DNA of 64,000 bases from Blepharisma stoltei. Taxonomy: Eukaryota > Ciliophora > Heterotrichea > Heterotrichida > Blepharismidae. The stretch spans positions 620,001-684,000 of the forward strand of contig CAJZBQ010000011.1 of assembly GCA_914767885.1 (NCBI GenBank), read 5' to 3'. Made by a program: the position numbers and the translations under genes. The stretch's first letter is position 1. The number at the start of each line of letters is the position of its first letter. Shown piece by piece: positions 30,801 through 42,800 of the stretch. The notes beneath the pieces were generated by a model, which worked only from the letters and a program-made list of their open reading frames with translations, did not search any database and was not told the DNA's origin.

Positions 30801-32098
30801 TAACTGGAGATGCTGAATATTGTGGAATTTTAGGAGAGCTAGACGGGAAAACTGATTCTTTTACTTCAGGAGTTTTTGATATAGAAATCGACCTGTTTGA
30901 TTTTGAATTTGCCAATGAAAATGCTCAAATGAGCGATGCTACTGGATATTTATCGACTGATAGGTCAGTTGGAAAAAGCGAAGGGTTTATTTATGGAGTT
31001 TTAGAAGCCTTTTTCTTAGAAGATAGGACGAATATTTATATTAATGAAGGGTATTTTGCCAGTTTGGCTGGATTTTTATATGATGGGATTTATAGAGTTG
31101 ACGCCCATTTGATCGGAACCAGAAATTCTTCTATAGAAAGCTCAGAGTTTGAGAGTGAGTTTGTAATGGAAAAAGGAGACACAAAAGATATTGAAGCAGT
31201 CTCAAGGGATTCTTTACAAGACTGGGTGGACAGAGGGCAATATGTCATTAATTTCGCTGATAAATATATGGGAAACCTTACCCGAGATTTTTCAGATTTA
31301 AAAGAAATCCAGTGTGAAACAGAAAAATCTTGTCCCACAAAGAAAATTTGTCCAGATGGGACCTATGAGGAATGCAAAAGCTACCCTAATACCCAAATCT
31401 GTGAAGGAGGATCAGGGTGTTCTGATGTCGAGCTTGTCTGTGTCGAATCAGAATCAGTCTGCATGAAAACTTGGAAAAATTGCAAAAACGACGACTGTGA
31501 ATGCTTAAGCACTGTAAACGTCTGCAAAAAATGGAAAACTCAATGCAACCAAGAATCATCAGAATGCCGCAACAAAGCAATAGATAAAGACTATTCTGAC
31601 TGTGAAAGATATGAAACAACCTGTGATGAACAAGACACTTATGATTTACAGTGCCAAACAGAATGCGATTGGAATCGTTACTTGTATGAAGAAGGTGAAA
31701 AAAAATATAAAAGTTATAAACATGGGTATGAAAACTCGCTGAAAGAGCTGAGAGGGTTTGAGTCAATCACCGAAGTTACTGAAAATGAAATAGAGACGGA
31801 AAAACTGATTGATATTAAAAAGATTTATACTGTAAGGCAGCTTAATGACAATGTTGGCCCATCAAATTTTTATTTTACAGTAAACACTGATACAATTAAT
31901 TTAGAAACGGAGTATTTTGGTAGCAATATTTTTGAAGTTGAATGGAATTTTTATCAAAATACTGATAATGAGGACCGTGTTTTGGGAAAATTCAAAGAGT
32001 ATATTGTAGAACATAGTGAAGGGCTGCTTGATGAAGATTTAGTTATAAAAGACCCAGTAGAAATTGTGCTAGAAAATATTGTATATGACGATTCCTAA
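27864..32098 (+). CDS. Large secreted or surface cysteine-rich protein
   Basis: About 1,197 aa after removal of two insertions. The start MVFHLVFLFTLVHSAKL is a typical signal peptide. The first thousand residues are acidic, beta-rich and carry many N-x-S/T sites (NATI, NDTH, NYTI, NITM, NNTV). Toward the end comes a cysteine-dense region (CETEKSCPTKKICPDG, CSDVELVCVESESVC, CECLSTVNVCKKWKTQC, CERYETTCDEQDTY). Trp at GRENWDQGAI is from TGA. No C-terminal membrane or GPI signal is evident (it ends VLENIVYDDS), so it may be secreted or stored in extrusive or pigment granules. Family C IES removal (28917-29145) gives QRMYSYFIFQ; the first junction is ambiguous (see MITE at 28313). Specific function unknown. 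Confidence 0.82.
28313..28706. mobile_element. Family A MITE in the secreted-protein gene
   Basis: Ends TAACTTTACCCCCCCCCTCC and the inverse GGAGGGGGGGGTGGAGTTA. Inner blocks include TTTTGTTCACTCACGGAGG twice. The MITE TAs do not share a codon phase with a clean junction; TA pairs just outside do: 28302-28303 with 28714-28715 (412 bp, giving SIKYDYPF) or 28242-28243 with 28714-28715 (472 bp, giving DANYDYPF). Confidence 0.85.
28917..29145. mobile_element. Family C IES, 229 bp
   Basis: Ends TATAGCTCATGC and AGGGGCTATA; whole body is the inverse of 13292-13521. TA at 28915-28916 and 29144-29145, same codon phase. It carries stops in the gene frame, and removal restores the reading frame. Confidence 0.88.
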
Positions 32099-32298
32099 AG
32101 CATTCGAAATTCACCAAAAATATACACAATCAAAATAAATGTTAAAATTTCTATTTTTTAATAAAAGTTAAATTAATTATCATAAAATGTCATGCCTTAA
32201 TTCATAAAATTTTATTTTCTATTAATAGCTTACCATTTATAATTATTCCGAGAAATTAAAAAGAAATTCTGTAGATTTCTAGTTACTTATAATATTTA

Positions 32299-32874
32299 AT
32301 GAAAGACAAATACTACGCAGTTTCAAGGGGTATCGAAACTGGGATTTATTCTTCATGGGAAGAATGTAAAAAACAAACACACGGAATTTCTAACGCAAAA
32401 TTCAGAAGTTTTTACTCTTTAAAAGCAGCCCAAAAATATTTAAATAAAAGAGAAGCTTTTAATCAAAACTATTTTAATAGAAACGCACAGAGCCAAAGCC
32501 AAGAAACTTATCAATTGTATTTTTACGTAAAACTTAATGGTGAGGATAATTTTACTTCAAAGTTTGTATTAAAGCATAAAAGCGGGATCTGCGTTTGCAA
32601 GTTTGATAGAAATTTTAAATGCAGCGACAGAAAAATAATAGAGCTGCAAACGCTATTTTTTGCTCTAAAAAATGCTACTGATTTGGATATTAATAGAATT
32701 GAAATATTTAGTTGCTCTTCTGAATTGGTGAATAGACTGAAAAATGTGCAGAAAAAATACTTCGAAAAAAATACAGAAAATTTATTTGTTACAGTTAAAG
32801 ATAAGCTTGCATATTTTTCTAGCTGAGAAGTGTCATATATAGAAGATAGTGTTATTGATGAGGAATTATTATAA
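32299..32874 (+). CDS. RNase H1-related protein with N-terminal hybrid-binding domain
   Basis: 191 aa. The first 45 residues (DKYYAVSRGIETGIYSSW, KFRSFYSLKAAQKYL) match the small hybrid-binding domain found at the start of eukaryotic RNase H1, with the K-x-Y-A-V-x-x-G and aromatic pattern. The rest looks like an RNase H fold (TYQLYFYVKLNGED, IELQTLFFALKNATD, NRIEIFSCSSELVNRL), but the catalytic aspartates expected in the first strand and before the fourth strand are not seen; only a Glu in IELQ is in place. So it may bind RNA:DNA hybrids without cutting. Trp near the end (SSWEVSYIEDS) comes from TGA. No IES. Confidence 0.72.
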
Positions 32875-32909
32875 ATAAGCTAAGCTGAGTTAATTTGATA
32901 ATTTATTCA

Positions 32910-33695
32910 TTATTTAAGTTTATGCATTTCATTGTTGCAGAATGCACAGTAGCCTTCACATAAAGTTTGGCAGGTTTTACAGACAATGCAGCCATTGCTG
33001 CATCCCGGTGAATATATTTCTTGATCCCTCTTCAAGCATGACAAGCATTGGAATTCAGCCCTTTTTTTAAATATCTTCAAAGTTTTTCTTGGTAAGCTTT
33101 CATTGCAAAATTTGCAAACCTTTCTTTTATACGAAGCCCTGCAGCATTTTTTGCACAAAAATTTATATTCTTCTTTGCATTTAAATTTTAAAAATTCGGA
33201 AACATGCTTTGAAATATTGCAGTTTGGGCATGTAAAATCGGGCACGTATTCCAAATTCACACGTTCTGTACAAATGCAGCTTATTGAATAGGGTATTGAA
33301 GAATTTGGTTTCCTTAAGATCTTAATCATTATGCAATACCAACATAATTTATGTTCTTTTGGGCATGATGGTATAGAATATGGGTTTGCTATTAAAGTAT
33401 TGCATTTGCAACAAAAATTGCTTTGGCTCTTAATTACTTGTTCGGCTTTTTGTGCTGAATATCAGTTTTTAATTTCTTTTATATACTTGATCTCATCTTC
33501 TCTAATATCAAGTCCTTTATCTTTATAAAAATCATAGGCTTCTGATATATATGTAATATTATTTGCAAACCTATCAGATTTTGTAAAATCAGTCCCAGAT
33601 TTAGAAACTTCTTCTAAAAGGTAACAAATTAAAGAACTCTGACGCTTGATAAGCTCTTTTATCTCAGGCGAGGTGCATATATCTCTTTCTACCAT
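32910..33695 (-). CDS. Cysteine-rich zinc-binding protein, RING/TRIAD-like
   Basis: 261 aa. The N-terminus is helical (ELIKRQSSLICYLLEEVS). From residue about 95 there are repeated zinc-ligand pairs: FCCKCNTL, SCPKEHKLCWYC, CICTERV, CPNCN, FKCKEEYKFLCKKCC, VCKFCNE, FQCLSCLK, GCSNGCIVCKTC, YCAFC. The spacing suggests two or three zinc modules, which could be RING and in-between-RING like, hence a possible ubiquitin ligase; no single canonical RING is certain. TGA gives Trp in KNWYSAQ. Its ATG is only 17 bp from the ATG of the divergent WD40-channel gene. Confidence 0.75.
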
Positions 33696-33712
33696 TTTGA
33701 AATTCTATATTA

Positions 33713-36700
33713 ATGTCATTTTATGAAGGCGAGTATTCTATGCTTATTGACAAAGAAGTCAGCTCAATGGATTATTTCTTGTCTGCTATAAAAAGCATAG
33801 AAAATAGGCCTAAAATGTACAGTATAAATTGCAGTCAGGCTCCAAAATGCTTGGGGCTTTATCAAGGCTCTTTAATATTTGTGGGATTAAATGATGGGAA
33901 TGTGCTGAAAATCAATATAAAGGAAAATTATGCAGAAACAAGCTTTAAATGTCATGACTCAGCGGTTAAGTCTATGGCTATTGACCAAAATAAGAATGAA
34001 ATATTTACAAGTAGAGGAGACGAAATCATTAAAAGATGGAATTTGGATGGAGACTTACTAGATGAATATAAAACTCAGTCAGAAAATATAACAGCATTAT
34101 GTTTGGCTCAAAAATTTATTGTTTCAGGAGATAAGGAAGGGAAAATATGCTGGGTAGAGAAAAAAACAAAAGAATTAAAAAATTCTCAATATGCGCATAT
34201 AGGGAAAATTAAAACTTTAGCGTCCAAAGCAAAATATACAGCTTCAGCCGGCAATGATGCTGTCATAAAAATTTTTTCATCAGAATCTCTTGATCAGCTT
34301 TTTGTGTTGAGTGGCCACACTCGGGAAATCTACAAGCTTGAGTTTTCCAATAATGAAGATTTTCTCATTTCAGCAGGTGGCGACAACACTATTAGTGTCT
34401 GAGATTTAAATACAAAAATGATATCTACTGTTTTTTCAGGCCACGAAAATTGGGTCAGAACTTTTTGTCTCTGCCCTTCAGAAGAGTACATAATTTCTGG
34501 GACTTTTGACCATAACGTCAGATTTTGGAACTTAAAATCGAAGGAAAGTGAGCCTGAAGGAAGCTTCCCAGCCCATGAGAAAGCAATCATAGGTATTTGC
34601 TCATATAACGAAGGCAATACAATTATTACTGCCAGTAAGGATAAGACCATTAAAATTTGGTATTTGTTGGATTCTGAAGAAAATATAAAGGAACTACAGG
34701 GGCATAGTGATATGGTGACTGATTTGGTACTTGATGAGAAAATTATGTATTCTTCCAGCATGGACGGAAGTATTTGTGTGTGGAATTTACAAAGAATTGA
34801 GAGTGATCCTATTGCAAAAATGATAGGGCACGAGAAAGGAATAAGAGATATAGAACTCTCGCCTCTCAAAGGATTCTTATACTCAGCAAGTGAAGATGGG
34901 ACTATAAAAGTCTGAGATACTACAAGCAGAGAATGCAATGCCACTTTAACAGCTCATGAGCATATATTCTTATGTGTAACTTGTAATGATAAACTTATCC
35001 TTGCAGGTGGAGCTTCAGGCAATATTTCAGTCTGAGATGCAGCCACAAGAGTTCTCATAAAAACTTTAAAAGGTCATTGGAATGGAGTTTCTCATATAAA
35101 GCTAACTAGAGAAACAAATAAACTTTATTCTTCGAGCTATGACAGGACTATCAGAATATGAGATTTAATAGAATTTAGACAGCTAAAAAAAATCAATGCG
35201 CACGACGGAGCAGTCACCAAAATTGAGCTGTCAAAAATAGAAAACTTTTTAGCCTCTTCAAGCATCGATAAATTAATAAATCTATGGGAAACTGACAGTC
35301 TTATTGAAACTAGTCTGAGAGGGCACAGCTGAGATATAAATTCGCTATGTATTTCTAATGATGAAAAATATTTATATTCTGGAAGCAAAGACGGGGCACT
35401 TATCGTGTGGTTTATTGCAGAAAGAGTCGAACTGGTAAGGCTTCAAATGAATGGAAGTATCAACGCGATTATTGATATTCCATATGAAAGAGCCATTGCT
35501 CATACATTAGACAATAAAATAATTCTAAGAAAAAACCTAGACAGTACTACAGAGTTACGCTCATACCCCAAAAAACATTCATTTTTATTTTATTCTTATG
35601 TCAAAAATTTGCTGAAAGGGAAGCATGTCCCATATACAAATCAATGAAATAATTATATTATTTTCCCTATGAGAGTGAATTTGCTGCATATTTATGCTTA
35701 TTTAAATGATCACAAAAAAATAAAAAAAGCGATGACTAATCTTTGTAGGTTTCTTATCACTTCTAAAGGTGAAAACCCATTATCTATAGCACTAGATAGA
35801 AAAGCTTCAAGGTCTGCTGACGAAATTATTAAAAAAATCGCCAATATTTCTTCAATTTTGAGGCCATATGTGTTTCATGCAATTGAAAGCCAAATTACAA
35901 AACTCCCAAAATATAAACTTTCAAATATTCATTTGCTTTATGAAGCAGTATTCCCACGCTGGAAAAAGAAAAATTTACCTAAATTTGGTGTCATTTCTAA
36001 TGATTCTATAGTAAAAAGCGAAAATATGGACATAAAAATTGAACAGCTGTGTGAGCCGCATGCTAAAGATGGCGAAAGTATTATTTTTAAACAAAGCCTA
36101 TGCAGGATATCATTATCTTTAGGCTCAAAAGAAAGCAGAAAATTTTTGAAAAGGCTTTTATATTGTGATGATACTGAAGTATTCCAAATCCAATTTATCC
36201 AAGTAATTTTGCAATATAAATTCCAGCAAGTCAGAAAGTTGCTTTTTATTCAGCTTGGACTCAGCTTACTGAATTTAATTTTGCTTATTTTTTATGCTAT
36301 ATCCTATAGATACAGCTTATGGTATATCATCCCTTTAATGCTGATTAATACAATTTACTTTCTATTCGGAGTTCTCCAGTGAATCCACAACACGAAGTCA
36401 TATTTCAGAGACTTTTGGAACTGGCTAGAATCTATTAGGATTTTCATGGTTTACGTTTGCACTTGTTTATCCCTTATCAGCGCAGAACACATGCAAATCC
36501 CACTGACGATTTGCATTTTTATCTCAATGTTTCGAGTTTTTGTATTTTTTAGAGTTTTTGACAAGACAAGGTATATGATAAGAATGATAGTAGAGGTCAT
36601 CAAAGATATCGTTCCATTTTTGCTGATTTTACTTATGGCTACCTTTACAATTTCTTTAGGGTTTTATTTGGCTAGCGATTTCCAAACGAAGCTCCCCACC

Positions 36701-37607
36701 CAGATCCTTAATTCTTACCTGCTGAATTTTGGACAGTTAAATGCTGATGATGAAAATGTGATGGTTTGGTGCGTCATTTCTTTTGCATTTTTCTTAAATC
36801 CACTTGTGCTTATGAATCTTCTTATTGCGATTATGGGGGATACTTTTGATAGAGTTCAGTATTCTATGACTATTGCGAATTATAAAGAAATCATTAGTTT
36901 GGTGCTAGAAATGGAAGCAGGGTTGCTATGGAGAAGAGGGAATAATCAAAAATTTTATATTCAGCAATGCTTAGAAAGAGATGGGAGGACAACTAGTGAT
37001 ACACTTTTATGGGAAGGGAAAATTAAAAATATTCAGAGAGAAATTAAAAGTATTAATGAAAATGTCAGAGAAAACCAAAAAACTCTGGGAGAAATTTTGA
37101 GAGCTACAAGCAGCATGGATAAGAAAATAAGCCTGATGCAAGTACAAAAAAACAATTTTGTTGAAAAACCTAGAGAATGTTCTCAATTTGAATTCAAAGA
37201 TATGACGAAGACGTTACTAAAAGGAATTTTGAAGCCAAAAATTAATACTTACCCTCCCATCCTCTGTGAGCGAAAAAAAAATTGGAAAAATCCCTATTTT
37301 TTGCCCAAAAATCCACCCTCCATGAGCGAATGAAAATTGTTTTAAAGAAAAAAAAATTGATATATAAGTGATAATTATTATAACGAAATTTTAGCTAATT
37401 CTGTTTAATATAAACAGCTTTCATTTTTAAAACATAAATTTTTTATAATTAAATAAATATTTGCTTTCCAATTTTTGCGAATTGAGATTTTTTTAAATTT
37501 TAAAAAAAAAATTCTTTAAAAATTTATATATAAAAATTTTTAAAAACCAAAATTAGTAATCCTATGAGCGAACAAAATTTTTTTGTTCGCCTAGGAGGGG
37601 GAGTTAA
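33713..37607 (+). CDS. WD40-repeat / TRP-type cation channel fusion protein
   Basis: 1,179 aa. Residues about 40-600 are WD40 repeats, at least ten, likely two propellers (DNTISVWDLNT, DHNVRFWNLKS, DKTIKIWYLL, GTIKVWDTT, YDRTIRIWDL, DKLINLWETD, DGALIVWFI), with most repeat-ending Trp encoded by TGA. A linker (LLHIYAYLNDHKKIKKAMTN) resembles an ankyrin-like helix pair. Then comes a six-helix channel: LLFIQLGLSLLNLILLIFYA, YIIPLMLINTIYFLFGVL, IPLTICIFISMFRVFVFF, IVPFLLILLMATFTISLGFY, and S6 VLMNLLIAIMGDTFDRVQ, the TRP-type S6. A coiled coil (IKNIQREIKSINENVREN) follows. The stop TAA exists only after IES excision (T and A from 37250-37251, A from 37607). Probably a ciliary or cortical cation channel; gating unknown. 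Confidence 0.88.
37252..37606. mobile_element. Family A MITE, 355 bp, at a stop codon
   Basis: Left TACCCTCCCATCCTCTGTG, right TTGTTCGCCTAGGAGGGGG plus AGTTA. TA at 37250-37251 and 37605-37606. Excision creates TAA directly after AAA ATT AAT ACT. Unexcised, the frame would run into the element. Confidence 0.9.
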
Positions 37608-38277
37608 GTTAATGGCTTTATGATGATGAACTTTAAAATTTTCATTTTTGTAGTAATCATGGATGATTTGCACCATAATTAGATTTAGGCAGTTTATTGT
37701 TAAAATAAGGAGAATAGCAGTTTAGTTTTAACCCAGTAAATTGGTTATCTCAAAGCACTTGTGGATAAAATTTCTACATTTTAAATATCTTCATCTTTTA
37801 AAAATATTATTTTAATAATCAAGCATCTTGATTGAGGTGCATTTTCGTCTTACTATAATTGTGGATTTGCCTCTATGCTCTAGCAGTGCATATCAAAAAT
37901 TAATGGCAATGTCTAGCTCATTTTTAAAAATCAAAATTAAAAAATAACTCATTTTTATTACATTTTTATCATAAATTTGCCTATGCTTACCCATTTTTGC
38001 GACATAAAGTCACACCATATCTGTATTGACATTATTCTCTCCTTACCTCAAATCCTCCACCTCTTTACAATAATTTCTACTTTCTCAATTTTTTTCTCCT
38101 TTATTCTGTTGACATTTTAATTTCCTTCTTCAATCATAATCAATTTTTCCCAACAAACTTTTAGTCAATGATGCAGATTACCAATTAATATTCTCATATT
38201 TCCTTTCCAAGTCTCTGAAGCCTTCAATTTTACTGTTTAGTAACTTTTTTAATTTAATTAGTTTCACAAAATTTAAA
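37608..38277. other. Intergenic between channel fusion and small split gene
   Basis: About 670 bp, AT-rich, between two convergent genes. No ORF, hairpin or element end found. Confidence 0.55.
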
Positions 38278-39128
38278 CTAAATCTCACTTTTAGGAGGCA
38301 ATAATAAAGTCCGCCTTTTTTGTAAGAGTGAAAATTTTGGCCCATCCAGCTTGATTACTGCAGGCTTAAGAGAGCACTCATCTCTTATATTTACTGAGTC
38401 CATTGTATCATCTAAAACTTCTAGAAGCTTATGGACTTTTTCATTTAATATTTTGTATTGTTGTTCGCTTTTTCCAGACATTGGCGTGAAAAAGCGCGAA
38501 TCGACAATAATAGGACCGTTCTTAGTCAAAAGGTCGAAATGTCATTCTTCGAAATGCCCTTCTGATCAGGAGGATTCATATCATAAAAATGGCGAACTAG
38601 CTGCACTCGACCTCTTGATGCTTTTTCCTCAACCTTATGGCCAAGGCATGCTGCTCACCATATAGGCTGATGAAAGGCTATAGAAGTCCATAGTCTTCTA
38701 ACTCAGCATTGGAGCCTTCAAGGCAAGGAAGAGACTTCTCAGCACATAATCTAGGGATACCATAACATCAGGGCTGGAGAAGAAGCAAGATGGTGTCAAT
38801 GCTTTCTTGCTGGCTGAGCTATCTCAACCAATTAAGTATCCGAAAAGAAATGTCGCAAAGCGGACGAACTCTCTGTATTAATGCCCCATGGCGGCTGCGT
38901 AACCAATACTGCTAGTCCCATCTGTAATTTAAGTTAAGTTCAGAAGGACTCTTTTGCTAAAAGACCATCTTCAGAGTCTACGCTCTCTGAAGTGCTTACA
39001 TCTGAGTATCTTTGAGGGATTAGAATTTCCTCTATGTCTGCCAAACCTTCAAAATTTTCATAGCCTGCTTTACACATTAGTGATAAATTATCAATATTAT
39101 CTTTATATCCATTAATTAAGCCTAGCAT
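38278..39128 (-). CDS. Small acidic protein, split by a SINE-like element
   Basis: Rebuilt as 158 aa (exact restoration) or 164 aa (TA-to-TA excision). The start is the ATG at 39128 (MLGLINGYKDNIDNLS); the upstream in-frame TTG is preceded by a stop. It continues YENFEGLADIEEILIPQ, SESVDSEDGLLAKESF, then after the insertion HFEEWHFDLLTKNGPI, DSRFFTPMSGKSEQQYKIL, and ends PKFSLLQKRRTLLLPPKSEI. TGA supplies Trp near the junction. No recognised domain; the second half has a helical segment (NEKVHKLLEVLDDTMDS). Divergent from the 64-aa gene at 39346. Confidence 0.65.
38578..38939 (+). mobile_element. SINE-like element S2 inside an exon, imperfect 12-bp target duplication
   Basis: Flanked by TCAGGAGGATTC (38566-38577) and TCAGAAGGACTC (38940-38951). 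Starts ATATCATAAAAATGGCGAAC; ends with a TTTAAGTTAAG tail. GTCGCAAAGCGGACGAAC and GGCGGCTGCGTAACCAAT are the inverse of copy S1; AGAAGTCCATAGTCTTC matches copy S3. Confidence 0.82.
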
Positions 39129-39345
39129 TTTCGAGTAATGGTTTCTCAATTAAACTGAAGGATGAGCATATTTTACGCTGCAGGCTGCGTCGATACAAAA
39201 CTTAATTATAAAACTATAATGGAGTGCAGGTAAAAAACAGGATTTTTCCTACACAAAAATGAGTTGAGTTTAAATTATTAATTATTAAAGTTAATTTTTA
39301 ATAAAACTCATAATTGATTCAATAATAAAATATTTAACCGGGGTA

Positions 39346-39540
39346 ATGAATAGAGAGAATTTTCAAAGTTTCCAAGAAAAAGTGGTAAAGCCTCCAAGTG
39401 TCCCTCAAACTCATAGAGAGCCTTCTTCAGATTATATTTTCAACTCTGTTGGGTTTTACCAAAATCTTATGGACCAGATGGAAGAGCAGCGGTCAGAGTT
39501 GCTTCAAGTCCTTTACAGGCTGCAAAATTTCGATGAATAA
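39346..39540 (+). CDS. Small protein, 64 aa, unknown
   Basis: ATG at 39346 gives MNRENFQSFQEKVVKPPSVP, then EPSSDYIFNSVGFYQNLMDQ and a helix MEEQRSELLQVLYRLQN, ending FDE and TAA. Good complexity and a plausible leader, 217 bp from the divergent gene start. No recognised family. The tail helix could be a binding peptide. Between here and the channel gene end (39541-39862) I see only AT-rich DNA. Confidence 0.55.
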   Translation: MNRENFQSFQEKVVKPPSVPQTHREPSSDYIFNSVGFYQNLMDQMEEQRSELLQVLYRLQNFDE

Positions 39541-39862
39541 CTTAATATATGCTTTTAAACACTACTCCGATTTAGAAATAAACGAAACATTCTTTTTGAG
39601 TATAATGAATACAATGTTTAATATTTCAAATTTAAGAATAAATGCCTCTGATTAATCTCTAAGTTAGGCTCTTAGTTTTGCCAGAGTTTTAAATTAATTT
39701 CATAAAAAATGCATATCTTTTTAAAATTCAGATTATTTTAGCTTTTCATTAAAATTTTGAAATAAAGTGACAGGTTTATTGCACAAGTCTTCTATTGCTT
39801 TTATTTTAAACACAGATCTTGATTAGTATCAATAATTATAAGCTTAAATATTTCATATAAAA

Positions 39863-42800
39863 TTAACTACTAGTTTGATTATCAGAATCAATTGTGTTAA
39901 CTCCTGGAAATTCTTCTTCAAAAAACCTGGGTGTTATATCTGAAATTTCATGATTTTTCTTCTTTGTGATTCATTCTTTCCACTCTTTTAAAACTGACCT
40001 CAATAAAATAAATCCAAAAATCATATGATTTTTCTCTTTATTCGGTAAAGAGATTCCAGATCTTCCTCGATTAACCTGACTTTTCCGTCTTAATTTTCTT
40101 AGTCTCCTCTTTGTGTCTATTTCTTCATTCCTTATAAGTTTTTTTGAGCTTCCTTGCAAATTTTTCATGTTTTTACCATATTTTCTTTTCATGACTGAAA
40201 ATAAAAAATCATTATAATACACATAGCCTTCTTCGTCCATTTCAATTTGCATTGAGAGCAACATTTTTATCACTTTATTGGCATCCATAGATTTATTCAC
40301 GCCCAAATCTTTCCCAAGTTTATATAGAGGTTTCCTCTATATAGCGCTGAAAGCGCAGACATTTTCCCAGGAGCTTTCCAAGTTCGTCGGACCAAATCGC
40401 TTTTTGGTCCGACCAAGGCATTGATTTGGTGCAACCAACCGATAAATTCCGATCAGAATTTATCGGGCCTTACAGCGCCAAACATAGGAAACTTCTATAC
40501 ATGATTTCTGGCAAAGATTTATAGCTCGTTCTTATCCCTCTGCTTTCTACACTAAACTCAGCCCATACAGATTTAAATATTTTCACGTCACTATTGAACG
40601 AAACAATAACATTTTCACTGTCATTTTGACTTGCTTCATAATTTTGTAAAATCGCCATAACAAAAATATTGATCACTATAAATGTTGTGAGCAGGATAAA
40701 TGATACAAAAAATATTATCGTAACTGGCTTATTTGTGTGATGGGCACAGTCGAACATTATTTTTGGCCACTCTTCGCCAGTCGAGCACCGAAAAAGTAAT
40801 AAAACAGCATTTCCAAAGTTTTCGAAGTTTGTGTGATCATCAATTATTTCGCCATGCTCAACAGAATGGAACAAGAAAACTCCTAAAAGAGCATAAATTG
40901 AATAAATCAGAATCAAAATAGATGAAATATTCAAGATAGCTGGGATTGAATAGGAAATAAGTGATATAAGCTCTTGAAGGCTTTTGAAAAACTTAAACAG
41001 GCGCAAGCCTCTGACAACTCTAGCAACTTTTATTGATCGAGCTAGTTGGGGACCAACTCTTAAAAATATCCCAATTGAATAAGAAGAATACTCTAAACCT
41101 AAATCTGCGCATAAAGCTGCAGCAATTGCAAAGTCAAATTTATTTCAAGAATCGTGGAAATAATTTTTCAGGCCAAGTCCAAATATTTTCAAAAATGCTT
41201 CGAGAATAAATATAAAAGTGAATGCCAGATTAATCATATCTAAGGACTCGGTATATGATGATGCAGCGCCATCGTAATACATTGCCATTTGAATCATGTT
41301 CAACATTATACAAACTAAAATAAATCCTTCAAAAATTCAGTTTTGGCATAAATTGTAAACAGTTTTTCGTAGACAATTTTGAGGTTTTTGGATAATTTCG
41401 ATGCTTGGCTTTGATTTTTGAATTAAATTTTGCAGCTCATATCATGCCATTTGTTGCTTGGTCAAGACTAAGGAGGCTAAAGGATTTTCTTATAATAAAA
41501 TGGCATCTTAAGAATTAGTTCTCTCCGAGGACTATTCCTTTACCAAGCAATTATATTATGGGGTATTTTCTAGGGACCCTTTATTCAGCTAAGACCTATT
41601 GCATTGAATGGGGTTTTGGCCCTTGATTTTAGAAGCCATAGGGTTTTAATGCTTGACGTTCCTAGAAAATTAAACCCTAAGACGAATCACGCGCAGGATT
41701 CAAGTAAAGAGTGACGTAGAGAATTCTATGGGACCTTCTGGCTAGCAGATGCTTAGAGTAGCGATGTCATAAGTTCAGAGTAAAGGGCAGTAAAATATTG
41801 CGCCTGAAAACAATCATTGCAAACTAACGAATTTTCTCCATTTTTAGCTTCGTTAAATTTCTCAAAAATGACCCCAGAAATGAGATTTATAAAAAAAATT
41901 GAGGTCATAATATAAACCACAAAAAAGTAAGCTGCATAAGTATTATAATCAGTTTTTGGAGCGACTCCTTGACTTTTTCCATCAATAGCTGAATACATTA
42001 TATCAGGCCAAGCTTCTCTTGAGCAGAGAATAAATAAAGCTAATAATGCTTCTGCTACATTATCGTAGTTAATATCTTCTACTATTCAGCTTAATCCATA
42101 TCTTTCACATTCAGCTTGGGTTTCTATCAGAGGGTTTGAACAGTTATAAAGTTTCCCAGCAAAAAGAGATACAGCTAATATTGCAAAGATTAATCAAACT
42201 ATCAGCATTGCAATGGCAACATTTATGATGGACAGAATTGACTCATAAAGAGCTATTATTGCAATTCTCAATGAAACGCTGTGGGTAACAAGTCTTAAAA
42301 GGCGAAGGACTCTTAAAAGCCTCAAAACTTTTATAAAAGATAAGTTCCAATCAGAGAGCAATAAATCAATGACAGAAATCAATACGATTGAAAAATCAAG
42401 AATGTTTCATTCATCCCTAAGAAATGTGTGTTTTTCTAATACTAAACCTTGTGTAATAGATTTGATTATTATTTCTAACCCAAATCAAATAGTAAATCCT
42501 ATATCCAAGTAAGATGATACTCTACTTTCAGAAGAATTCGAATCGGCATTTATCAAATAAGTGTCTCATATAAGCTTTAGTGTACTTCCTATAATCACAA
42601 TTAATGAAAAAAATTCAAACTGTCGGCTTGATGATATTTTGCTGCAAAATCTCCGAATTGAGTTATTTATTAAAAAAATAAAACAGCTTCTTTCGCAATA
42701 GCTTACCTCATATAAAGCAATTTTTGACTTTGATTTTGACCGCTTGAGGTGTTCTAAAGATGCACTATCATCACTATCAAGTTCTTGCATGCTGTCCATT

